Source: Scytonematopsis contorta HA4267-MV1 (GTDB lineage Bacteria > Cyanobacteriota > Cyanobacteriia > Cyanobacteriales > Nostocaceae). Taken from it: a stretch of 46,682 nt of DNA. Positions within the stretch are counted from its first letter, which is position 1, and every line of letters starts with the position of its first letter. The translations under genes and the position numbers were made by a program. The stretch is from positions 1-46,682 of the forward strand of contig JAHHIC010000062.1 in assembly GCA_019359035.1 (NCBI GenBank), given 5' to 3'. A model generated the notes under the pieces. The model saw only the letters and a program-made list of their open reading frames with translations. It made no database searches and was not told the origin of the DNA. This document shows, piece after piece, positions 1 through 6,856 of this stretch.

Positions 1-62
1 AATAGGAACCCAGTTATATTTCACCATAATAGGAACCCGGTTATATTTCACCATAATAGGAA
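1..62. repeat. 27-bp direct tandem repeat, at window edge
   Basis: Two full 27-base units (1-27 and 28-54) differ at one base and are followed by the first 8 bases of a third unit. The array may continue left of the window. It lies just 3' of the STM4012-family gene, so it separates that gene from whatever follows. The units are contiguous with no spacers, so this is not a CRISPR array. Confidence 0.85.
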
Positions 63-77
63 ACGCTATATATATAT

Positions 78-1511
78 TTATTTCAGTTCATAATTATCCA
101 TCATCTGTTGTACTTTTTCTGAAAACAACCAAGCACCAATTGTATCAGACCTCTCAATACCTGTTTCATTTAATCGTAGAACTTGCTCATCCTGCGTTGC
201 CAAATTTAAAGAAAATAATTCGGTAAGTTCTGGAAAGTCTTCATTTACATCGCTAGCATATCTCTGAAAATAACTAGCATAATTTAACCCTTCATCGGAG
301 AGTAGAGATAACAAAATAAAACGCCGACGTTGTTCATCTGCATCTAGTTTAAATCCATAATGTGCATAGTCAAACGATTCATCGGGTGTTTGAATATATG
401 CTTGTAAAATATCGCGGATTTCTTTAGACCCAACGGCATATTCATTAGAATAGTGCAAACCATCCGTGTAGGAACGTGCGCCACAACCCAAGCCTAGCAT
501 ACCATCTGCTTGACAGCAGTAGAGTGGGGAGTTGGGAGTGGAGAGTTGGGAGTGCTGGGATGAGGGGGATGAGGGAGATGAGGAGGAGAAACTGTTGCTT
601 TGTTTTTTTAGTTGGAACATCCGCATGGAAACTTGGGTATATCCTGACGATAACAAAAGCGATCGCCCTTGACGATAACAAGCTAAACGGGTGTCATCCC
701 ATTCTTTGTCAGTACGTCCTAAACCTGTGAGGGGTCGTACATATAAAGGATAGAGATAAATTTCTTCCGGTTGAAACCGCAAAGTAGCACGTATTGATTG
801 CAACCAGGTATCTACATTTTGTCCAGGTAATCCATAAATTAGGTCAATATTAAGCGTTGGAAATCCAGCTTCTTTTATTCTCCCAAGCGCTGCTTCCACT
901 TGGGCTGTTGTTTGACGACGTTGAGTAGCTAGTACTTCTTTTTCAATAAAACTTTGGACACCGATACTTATTCGGTCAACTCCCCGTTCTCGCAAAAGTT
1001 TTAGTTTATCTGTCGTAGCGGTTTCAGGAGAGACTTCTACGGAAATGGGAATTTCTGATAAATTAGCACCCATTGTTTCTGATGCAATATTGAAAATAGT
1101 TTCTAAATGCTGAATAGGTAGCTGCGTTGGTGTTCCCCCACCAATTGCTAAACGAGCAAACGATATATCACCTAAAGCTAATTTTACCCTTTGCGCTTGT
1201 CGCTGCACCGTACGTACATATTGAGTTACAAAATCTTCGTTATGACTGACTGTGGTAAATAAATTGCAGAAACCACAACGCATTTCGCAAAAGGGAATAT
1301 GAATATAAAGAAACAGCGATTGTTTGTCTTGTTTTTCCCAAAGTTTAGATAGAGAAATAGCTGGATTGAGAGGACGATAGGCTGTTTTATGGGGATATGA
1401 ATAAACGTAAGCTTGATATGGAGATTGGGCGATTTTGGATGAGAGATTTTGATTTATACCTCTTGTAGTATTACCAGAGGTATTAGATTGAGTATTTTGA
1501 GTTGTAATCAT
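78..1511 (-). CDS. STM4012-family radical SAM protein (HemN/HemW-like)
   Basis: A 477-residue radical SAM protein. Cysteines 75, 79 and 82 form the CxxxCxxC cluster in the block IPFCEMRCGFCNLF, which I associate with the STM4012 family. A GGGTPT motif at residues 124-129 and the IDLIYGLPGQ block near 222-231 match the HemN/HemW fold. The C-terminal block with YCCQ and GLGCGARSYT is also typical of the family. The reaction is unknown. HemN-like proteins include coproporphyrinogen dehydrogenases, haem chaperones and methyltransferases, and I cannot choose among these. The gene is separated from its STM4013-4015 partners by a two-gene insertion at 1733-2850. Residues 301-330 form a Ser/Pro-rich stretch encoded by short tandem repeats that look foreign to the domain. 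The ATG start at 1511 is used. The partner STM4011 gene is not in the window. Confidence 0.85.
   Translation of the reverse strand: MITTQNTQSNTSGNTTRGINQNLSSKIAQSPYQAYVYSYPHKTAYRPLNPAISLSKLWEKQDKQSLFLYIHIPFCEMRCGFCNLFTTVSHNEDFVTQYVRTVQRQAQRVKLALGDISFARLAIGGGTPTQLPIQHLETIFNIASETMGANLSEIPISVEVSPETATTDKLKLLRERGVDRISIGVQSFIEKEVLATQRRQTTAQVEAALGRIKEAGFPTLNIDLIYGLPGQNVDTWLQSIRATLRFQPEEIYLYPLYVRPLTGLGRTDKEWDDTRLACYRQGRSLLLSSGYTQVSMRMFQLKKQSNSFSSSSPSSPSSQHSQLSTPNSPLYCCQADGMLGLGCGARSYTDGLHYSNEYAVGSKEIRDILQAYIQTPDESFDYAHYGFKLDADEQRRRFILLSLLSDEGLNYASYFQRYASDVNEDFPELTELFSLNLATQDEQVLRLNETGIERSDTIGAWLFSEKVQQMMDNYELK
522..611. repeat. Short tandem repeat block inside the STM4012-family gene
   Basis: The plus strand is an imperfect run of GGGAGTG/TTGGGAG and GATGAGG-like heptamers. 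Read on the minus strand it adds about 30 Ser-, Pro- and Gln-rich residues (301-330) between conserved blocks of the radical SAM protein. The frame is kept on both sides, so the gene still encodes a full protein. Similar heptamer runs lie between genes at 11933, 14690 and 25518. Confidence 0.7.
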
Positions 1512-1732
1512 TTGATATTATAAGTTTTTATTAAAATTTATTTGGACTAGACAACTTGAGGGAAGCATCCCAAATGTGTAAATTTATCGTATTTTGTAGT
1601 GCAGGCTTCTAGGCCGCTTTGTGGACAGCAGGTCAAAGACAGCCTCCCACTAAAAACTTTTTTTCAAAATTGGGAAATCCGTAATAAATACTTTTAATAG
1701 TATTATATTACACTTTTGAATCTGACTGCCAG

Positions 1733-1927
1733 TTAGGACTGGTCTTGTCTCTTATCCAAATATTCTTTTATTGCCTCCTCCAAAGCTTCTGTAATTTGCA
1801 CTTCATTTTGTACACAGTAGACCCGAAAGCGTTGCGCTAAAGCTTTCGTGACAAGTCCTGTAATTTGTGAGTATTCAGGATTATTTCTTTTACCCAAGGT
1901 TGTTACTTGATATATATAAGGTGACAT
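1733..1927 (-). CDS. Small ribbon-helix-helix (CopG/Arc-like) DNA-binding protein
   Basis: A 64-residue protein. The C-terminal half has the pattern of a ribbon-helix-helix domain: a short strand around VTKALAQRFRVYCV, then a helix EVQITEALEEAIKEYL. Such proteins usually bind palindromic operators as dimers and often repress their own promoter. It is transcribed divergently from the Rpn-type nuclease gene at 2056. The space between them (1928-2055) is rich in inverted repeats that could be its operator. With that neighbour it may form an antitoxin/toxin-like or self-regulated mobile pair; this is inference. The ATG start at 1927 is used. Confidence 0.6.
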   Translation of the reverse strand: MSPYIYQVTTLGKRNNPEYSQITGLVTKALAQRFRVYCVQNEVQITEALEEAIKEYLDKRQDQS

Positions 1928-1971
1928 TTTCTAGTTTACATTGCAATTACAAAATGTTCATATTTTAAAAT

Positions 1972-2003
1972 ATTACAATGTTGCAATTGCACGATATTGT
2001 AAT
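1972..2003. promoter_or_regulatory. Candidate operator between the RHH gene and the Rpn nuclease gene
   Basis: Inverted arms ATTACAAT (1972-1979) and ATTGTAAT (1996-2003) enclose the perfect palindrome TGCAATTGCA (1982-1991). A related ACATTGCAATTACAA stretch lies at about 1939-1953. The stacked repeats sit between two divergent starts, which fits binding by the adjacent ribbon-helix-helix protein. Confidence 0.45.
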
Positions 2004-2055
2004 AATAAAATTTGCTTACGCGAAAAAATACAAGTATGGGTGAGGCAAAAAGGGA

Positions 2056-2850
2056 ATGACAGCAGACCCACTTTTTTATGAAATATTCAAGGAATTACCT
2101 GAATTGTTCTTTGAACTGATTGGTCTACATGGTAAAGAACCAAGCATTTATAAATTCAGTGCTCCTGATTTTAAGCAAAAAGGTTTTCGTTTAGATGGCT
2201 TACTCTTGACTAAAGAAGGATATAACTACAAGGAAATTTACTTTTTAGAAGCACAATCTTACAAAGATAAACATTTCTACGACAAGTTTTTTGGGAAAAT
2301 AATACTTTATTTAACGCAATATCACCCACCCAACAAGGATTGGTATGCTGTAGTTATCTACGATAAACACAGTAATGAAGGGAAATTCCCACCGTATCTG
2401 AATTTGCTATTACCAACTCTACGTTGTTTTTATCTGGACGAACTCGCAAAAGCTCCCAATCCATCCCTTCCTGTGGGAATCATGCGTTTGGTCGTGGAAA
2501 AGAAAAAGCAAGATAAAACCACGGAACTTGCAAGACAGTTGATAAACCAAGCTAGTCAGGAATTAACTGATGCCACTCTCAAAGAAAAAGTTTTAGAATT
2601 TATTAAAACCGTTGTGATTGATAAGTTTGCTAACCTAAGTCGGGAGGAACTGGAAGTTATGCTTAATTTAGAGTCGCTGAAAAAAAGCAAAGTATATCAG
2701 GAAGGTAAGGAAGAAGGTCGAGAAGAAGGTGCTTTGGAGACCAAATTGCAAATGGTTCCCAAATTAATTAAGCTAGGGTTAAGCATTGAGCAAGTTGCTG
2801 AGTCTCTAGAATTAGATATGGAAACTATAAAAAAAGTGGCTAACCAATAA
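2056..2850 (+). CDS. Rpn-family (DUF2887-like) putative recombination-promoting nuclease
   Basis: A 264-residue member of the Rpn/PD-(D/E)XK group common in cyanobacteria. The nuclease core carries the Asp in FRLDGLLL and the Glu-x-Gln in IYFLEAQSY, then a conserved stretch with FGKIILYLTQYHPP. The C-terminal tail has the charged KEEGREEGALETK segment and a short helical region ending in DMETIKKVANQ, as in many family members. Rpn proteins are linked to recombination and have been proposed as mobile elements or defence nucleases. The gene runs opposite to its neighbours and splits the STM4012-STM4013 junction, suggesting insertion. A hairpin at 2860-2887 follows the stop and may end transcription. 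Confidence 0.75.
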   Translation: MTADPLFYEIFKELPELFFELIGLHGKEPSIYKFSAPDFKQKGFRLDGLLLTKEGYNYKEIYFLEAQSYKDKHFYDKFFGKIILYLTQYHPPNKDWYAVVIYDKHSNEGKFPPYLNLLLPTLRCFYLDELAKAPNPSLPVGIMRLVVEKKKQDKTTELARQLINQASQELTDATLKEKVLEFIKTVVIDKFANLSREELEVMLNLESLKKSKVYQEGKEEGREEGALETKLQMVPKLIKLGLSIEQVAESLELDMETIKKVANQ

Positions 2851-2859
2851 AATATACCT

Positions 2860-2887
2860 GTAGAGACTAAGCATGTTTAGTCTCTAC
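2860..2887. repeat. 28-bp dispersed hairpin (GTAGAGAC...GTCTCTAC family)
   Basis: Eleven-base arms GTAGAGACTAA and TTAGTCTCTAC surround GCATGT. It lies between the convergent stops of the Rpn gene and the STM4013-family gene and could serve as a terminator for both, although no T-run follows. It belongs to a family with copies at 4684-4713 (inside a gene), 15818, 40022, 43988, 44079 and 45587. Confidence 0.75.
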
Positions 2888-2903
2888 ATTGAAAGAAGGA
2901 GGG

Positions 2904-3776
2904 TTAGGTTAAAGATTTTTGTTTTGTGGATACTAATCGAGAGGTTTGCAAATTATCTATATCTGAAGAATTACCAGCTAAAATGAATTCTGCGTAAGGA
3001 ACCGTCCATACAATGGGATGACTTAACCGATGTCCAGTGTAACCATCTTCACCATAGGTTGTCCCGTGGTCGGAACAGAGGATACAGAAAGTAGAAGCCC
3101 TTTTACGTAAAGCATCCCAAAGTTTAGCTAATTGGCTATCTACATATTCTAAGGCTACAGCGTGAGATTCAATTGTATCTATTTTATTTTTTGTACCTGA
3201 AAGATAAAAATAATTAGGTTGATGTAAAGCCGAGATATTAATAAATAAAAATAAGCGTTGATTTTTGGGAGTTTCGGCAATGATTTTTTGTGCTAAAGTC
3301 ACTTGATTTTCCGTCGATTGAGGATTAGTGACACCAATTTCTGGACTCCAATAGCTTTCATTAAACATGGAAGGAATAACATTACCTAAAGGATTGCGTT
3401 TGTTAAAAAAACCAACCCCACCAATACAAACAGTATGGTATCCCTTAGATGCGAAACCACTAACGATATTAGCTCCTTCCAACACACAAGTTTTCTCATC
3501 AGTAGTGGTACTTCCTTCAAATCCCAAAGCGAAAGGACGGGGATGAATTCCCGGTGTTACAGGTGTAGGTAAAAAGCCAGCAAAAAAAGCATGATGAGCA
3601 GCATACGTAAAATTTCCTGGAGAATGACGTTCTTCCCAGCCAGTTTCTGGTAAAACAGCAGCTAAATTAGGGGTATGTCCTTTCTCTAACAGTTTTATGG
3701 CAACATCGTAGCGAAGAGTATCTAGGGTAATAAATAGTATGTCGTGAGTTCCGACAATTTGGTTCATGTTAAGCAT
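2904..3776 (-). CDS. STM4013/SEN3800-family sulfatase-like hydrolase
   Basis: A 290-residue member of the alkaline-phosphatase superfamily. The first metal site is visible as LDTLRYD (Asp19, Asp24), the second as CSDHG (Asp236, His237) and TGH (His249). The nucleophile position falls in SPGNFTYAAHH, where Thr57 stands in place of the Cys/Ser of true sulfatases. A phosphodiester, phosphonate or phosphoryl-transfer type reaction is therefore more likely than formylglycine sulfatase chemistry (inference). No signal peptide is seen, so it should be cytoplasmic. The 5' end overlaps the STM4014 stop by 8 bases if Met1 is used; Met4 (ATG at 3767) is equally possible. Either way translational coupling to STM4014 is likely. 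The substrate is unknown. Confidence 0.85.
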   Translation of the reverse strand: MLNMNQIVGTHDILFITLDTLRYDVAIKLLEKGHTPNLAAVLPETGWEERHSPGNFTYAAHHAFFAGFLPTPVTPGIHPRPFALGFEGSTTTDEKTCVLEGANIVSGFASKGYHTVCIGGVGFFNKRNPLGNVIPSMFNESYWSPEIGVTNPQSTENQVTLAQKIIAETPKNQRLFLFINISALHQPNYFYLSGTKNKIDTIESHAVALEYVDSQLAKLWDALRKRASTFCILCSDHGTTYGEDGYTGHRLSHPIVWTVPYAEFILAGNSSDIDNLQTSRLVSTKQKSLT

Positions 3777-4947
3777 AATTATATTTAATTCTTTCTAAGA
3801 GAGTTTTTACTTCGCTCGTGTATGTATCCATCCCATTCCAAAAAATCCCAGGTAACAAATCACCAAAAGCATTAATCTCCAAGATTGCGTGATTTTTCCA
3901 ATCTGGCATAACCAACAAATCTACTCCGCAATATAAACTATTAGGAAACAATCTTGCAGCTTGTTCACAAGTTTTTTTCATTATCTGCCAATTTTCTGCA
4001 TCAACTTTCGCAAAAAATTCTTCAACATCACCACGTTCATTTCCCAAATGTAAATTTGTCATCGGACTTTTCCCCAAACGCACAACGATGTGCTGTGCTT
4101 CACCATTTATAACAACAACACGTAGGTCAAACCCACATCCTTGTAGCTTTGCTTTGGGTAGCCATTCTTCTACTTGTGTACCTTCAGCGGTCAAAATATT
4201 GATAATATCAGCAATTTCTTCTCTACGAGTGTAGTGTCTAATTTTACGCGAGTTATACAGTAGAGTTTGCCCGTTTTCTCGCACTCGTTCAACGGTAGTG
4301 ATGGCAGACTCGAAACGCGCATTTGCATGATAGGCAACTACTCCAGAAGCTGAAGAACCGTGAGAGAGTTTTACAAATACCCGCTCTATTCCCTGCTCTT
4401 GCATTTGTTGTCGTAAATGTTCGTAGTTGTGAATTTTACCAAGCGAATGGCAAACAGGGATACCATGATGGCTAAATTTATCGTGACATTGGGGTTTGTC
4501 AAACATCACCGCAATGTCTTCGGGATGATTCATTGCTAAACATTTTAATTGCTTGGAGCATTTTTGTAGCAAATTTCGCCACCCTAAATACCACTGTCGG
4601 GGGTAGAGTATAAGCCCTTTGTCAAATTCTAAATTAAGAGCATCGATTGAACTAATATTTTGGTGTTTGGTTTCCCGACTCTGTAGAAGAGACGCGATAA
4701 ATCGCGTCTCTACCTTCTCCTCACTTCCCAAACTAATAATTGCTTTATCGATGTCAAAATTTTTCTCCGGGGAATCAAAACGGATAATCGTGTTGGGAGC
4801 AGTGAATTTTTCTAGAGTTTCTTTACCAGATATTAAATCTGCATAAGATATGATACTGGCTGGTGGTAAGTTGAAATGCGCTAGGGCTTGTTGTAAGAAA
4901 CCTACGCGACGGTTTTCTGGGTTAGCAATGAGGACGAAGTTAAGCAT
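3769..4947 (-). CDS. STM4014-family ATP-grasp protein
   Basis: A 392-residue protein with ATP-grasp features. These are a Lys-bearing strand and glycine/serine loop RVFVKLSHGSSASGVVAY, the EEWLPKA strand, FDLRVVVINGEAQHIVVR, and the terminal metal-binding block VDLLVMP...AILEINAFGDLLPG. Enzymes with this fold join a carboxylate to an amine or thiol through an acyl-phosphate. It sits between STM4015 (16-base gap) and STM4013 (8-base overlap), so the three are almost surely co-transcribed. Residues 79-88 are encoded by a dispersed palindromic repeat (4684-4713) that has landed in frame. The substrate is unknown; a peptide or amino-acid ligase is one possibility, by inference only. Confidence 0.82.
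   Translation of the reverse strand: MLNFVLIANPENRRVGFLQQALAHFNLPPASIISYADLISGKETLEKFTAPNTIIRFDSPEKNFDIDKAIISLGSEEKVETRFIASLLQSRETKHQNISSIDALNLEFDKGLILYPRQWYLGWRNLLQKCSKQLKCLAMNHPEDIAVMFDKPQCHDKFSHHGIPVCHSLGKIHNYEHLRQQMQEQGIERVFVKLSHGSSASGVVAYHANARFESAITTVERVRENGQTLLYNSRKIRHYTRREEIADIINILTAEGTQVEEWLPKAKLQGCGFDLRVVVINGEAQHIVVRLGKSPMTNLHLGNERGDVEEFFAKVDAENWQIMKKTCEQAARLFPNSLYCGVDLLVMPDWKNHAILEINAFGDLLPGIFWNGMDTYTSEVKTLLERIKYNYA
4684..4713. repeat. Dispersed hairpin repeat embedded in the STM4014-family reading frame
   Basis: The arms AGAGACGCGAT and ATCGCGTCTCT (4688-4711) match the intergenic hairpin family seen at 40022 and 43988. Here the copy lies inside an open gene and encodes residues V79 to about L88 of the STM4014 protein. 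The frame is preserved. The outer GTAG arm is complete on one side and shifted by a small insertion on the other (GTAGA at 4683-4687). Confidence 0.85.
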
Positions 4948-4962
4948 TTTTTATTCCTTATC

Positions 4963-6174
4963 TTACTCGTACAAAGCACAATAGCGGGATATGCCAACTC
5001 CGCAGTCAATCATTTCTTCTTGAGAATATGCGATTAAGCAGCAACCGAGCTGTAACAATTCTTCAGCTTCTTCGATTGATTCTTCCGATACACAATTGTG
5101 AGAAATATTTAAAGTGTGTAACCGATGAATCGCCGGACATTTAAGTAAAGTGGCAAAACCTTCATCGGTTAAGCGACCCATTGAGAGGTCTAAAAGGGAG
5201 AGAGATTCAATTATATAAGACTCTGTTAAAGCAGCAGCAATTTCATCAGCATAATCACAGCTCCGCAATCCCAAATACGTTAAATTTGGAAAAAACTTAC
5301 CGGAAAAAATAGGCTGTAATTTTTCTATAGGTTCCGAGTAATCGTAAGAAGAGTGTCTCCCAATCCACAATTCAAAATACTCTAATTCTGGAAGATGAAT
5401 AGAAGTAATATCAGAAATTGCGGCATCACTTGTATTCGCAGTTTCAATAATAAGAGTTTTTAAACTTTTATGTTTTAATGTCCTACATTCCAAATATTCA
5501 CAATTTCCTCGAAGTTGTAATGCCTCTAATTTTGGATATACTTCCAAAATAAGGCTTATATCACCTAGCCCTAGCCAAGATTTTTTGTAATCTTGTTCTT
5601 GAGCATCCCCTATAAATAAAGCTTTAAGATTAGTCAAAATATTTTTAGCTTTATGAATATTTGCCACAAAATCATTAAATTCTTCACTAACTTCATAATA
5701 ACCCATACTTACCATTTGGCAAACTAAAGCTTCAACTTTACTAGCATTTGGGTCTTGTAAAAGTAACTTTAACTGCTGGATGTTTACTATATAAGCAGTG
5801 TCTTCTGGATTTGTAATACCAGTTTGATAATTATAATTTTCCGTTTGCCAATCTTCTAGTTTAATGAAATATTCCCAAGGACTGTAATCGAGCAAAGCTT
5901 GCTTAACATTAGGATGATTTATCCTGTCTCGTAAAATCAAAAATGCTTTACGTCTTACTTTCGCAAATTCATTGCCCAGCGCATCAATAACTAAGTCTAA
6001 ACCCGTATCACCATAGTTTAATGCGTCAGAAAGCGCTTCAATACGTGCATCAATAATAGAACTTTCTAAACGACTTATAACTCCTTCAATTCCTCCTAAA
6101 ACAATACCACTTGTAGGAGGATGATTTTTACCACCAAGTACAGCGTCAAAATCCCAAGGTTGATTTACTGCCAT
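4963..6174 (-). CDS. STM4015-family leucine-rich-repeat protein, paralog A
   Basis: A 403-residue protein. The N-terminus carries a module with WDFDAVLGG, VLGGIEGV and RIEALSDALNYGDTGLD, followed by a HEAT-like helix pair (residues about 30-95); I recall this module from other cyanobacterial proteins. Residues about 130-370 are leucine-rich repeats with LKALFIGD, YPKLEALQLRG, LPELEYFELW, FPNLTYLGLR and LSLLDLSMG, matching the STM4015 family. After a variable linker the protein ends in ISRYCALYE, and a near-identical tail ends paralog B. LRR folds usually bind partners or substrates. It is the first gene of the tight 4015-4014-4013 run, 16 bases upstream of STM4014. The start is ATG at 6174. 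Confidence 0.82.
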   Translation of the reverse strand: MAVNQPWDFDAVLGGKNHPPTSGIVLGGIEGVISRLESSIIDARIEALSDALNYGDTGLDLVIDALGNEFAKVRRKAFLILRDRINHPNVKQALLDYSPWEYFIKLEDWQTENYNYQTGITNPEDTAYIVNIQQLKLLLQDPNASKVEALVCQMVSMGYYEVSEEFNDFVANIHKAKNILTNLKALFIGDAQEQDYKKSWLGLGDISLILEVYPKLEALQLRGNCEYLECRTLKHKSLKTLIIETANTSDAAISDITSIHLPELEYFELWIGRHSSYDYSEPIEKLQPIFSGKFFPNLTYLGLRSCDYADEIAAALTESYIIESLSLLDLSMGRLTDEGFATLLKCPAIHRLHTLNISHNCVSEESIEEAEELLQLGCCLIAYSQEEMIDCGVGISRYCALYE

Positions 6175-6332
6175 AATTACCTCTTATTTTTGATTACAAA
6201 GACTTATAATTTGTCTAAAATGATACATGAGCTATTCCACATTTAAGTTGAATATTCGGGCGGGCAAGGATGCCCACCCCACAAGAGATATATAATTTTA
6301 AATTATGTAGTTTAGATGTGGAAAAGCTCTTT

Positions 6333-6384
6333 AGTCCTCTTTTAGAGGACTTTAGCTTTTAGACAGGGATTTGAATCCCTGGCT
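6333..6384. repeat. Dispersed repeat family B, solo copy
   Basis: Two stacked hairpins, AGTCCTCTTTTAGAGGACT and CAGGGATTTGAATCCCTG, are joined by TTAGCTTTTAGA. The same composite occurs three more times at 31256-31308, 31382-31434 and 31499-31553. Stem bases differ between copies while pairing is kept. Confidence 0.8.
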
Positions 6385-6405
6385 TTTTAGCTATTATTTG
6401 AAAAA

Positions 6406-6537
6406 CTATTCCCACGTCGGACTATAGCGATAATAATGTTGAGAATCAACAAGTACTCGACATCTTAACCCAGCCAAACGTCTAACCATTTGCGAAGTTA
6501 AATTATTTCTGCTGACATTAACGGTAAAATTCTTCAA
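6406..6537 (-). CDS. Possible 43-residue small protein of unknown function
   Basis: A reading frame from TTG at 6537 to TAG at 6406. The translation has a natural-looking composition, with VNVSRNNLTSQMVRRLAG, RCRVLVD and QHYYRYSPTWE. It overlaps the 3' end of the cyAbrB-like frame by 20 bases in another frame. There is no ATG and no clear ribosome binding site, so it may be the displaced 3' part of a broken gene. I do not recognise it. Confidence 0.25.
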   Translation of the reverse strand: MKNFTVNVSRNNLTSQMVRRLAGLRCRVLVDSQHYYRYSPTWE

Positions 6538-6691
6538 TATTCAGTTTAGTTTTTCTTCTCCCATCTTCTAAATAAACGATTGAAAAATAACCACACTCTT
6601 TAGCACGTTCGCTATGAGTTAGATGTGATAAAATTTCTATTTTGTCTAAAAGAGCCTTTCCGATAAATTTTTCATATTTAAAATTAGACAT
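6518..6691 (-). CDS. Short cyAbrB-like protein (possibly C-terminally truncated)
   Basis: 57 residues from ATG at 6691 to TAA at 6518. The sequence GKALLDKIEILSHL, ERAKECGYFS and LNIEEFYR follows the cyanobacterial AbrB (cyAbrB/CalA) pattern of GKALL, E-x-AK-x-CGY and L-x-x-FY. In those proteins a further ALL-x-ARG segment normally follows FY; here a stop comes straight after FYR. cyAbrB proteins regulate nitrogen, hydrogenase and cell-envelope genes. This may be a minimal relative or a remnant carried in the inverted-repeat-bounded segment. Confidence 0.55.
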   Translation of the reverse strand: MSNFKYEKFIGKALLDKIEILSHLTHSERAKECGYFSIVYLEDGRRKTKLNIEEFYR

Positions 6692-6856
6692 TACACACCT
6701 GTTTATTTAATAACTACACAAACTTTTGTCATTTAAAAAACATTGAATCTCTATTATTAAAATAATCTAACTCTTGTGGGGTGGGCATCCTTGCCCGCCC
6801 TGGTATGCTAAATACTAAAATATATGTACCCTGGTATGCCAGATATCTATGAAACT

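Larger units (their letters stand above)
6258..6800. repeat. 543-bp segment bounded by 30-bp perfect inverted repeats
   Basis: The left arm 6258-6287 (starting GGGCGGGCAAGGATGCCC) and the right arm 6771-6800 are exact reverse complements. Between them lie a copy of another dispersed repeat (6333-6384) and two small minus-strand ORFs. The segment separates the two STM4015 paralogs. It may be a non-autonomous mobile element, or two independent copies of a common cyanobacterial hairpin that happen to face each other. No target-site duplication was identified. Confidence 0.6.

Noticed and set aside
2904-3776. A true formylglycine sulfatase.
   Set aside because: The catalytic Cys/Ser-x-Pro-x-Arg motif is absent; the nucleophile region reads GNFTYAAHH, with Thr.
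6366-6384. A tRNA T-arm-like sequence, GGGATTTGAATCCC.
   Set aside because: It is one stem of dispersed repeat family B; other copies read GGGAATAAATTCCC, and no acceptor, D or anticodon arms are present around it.
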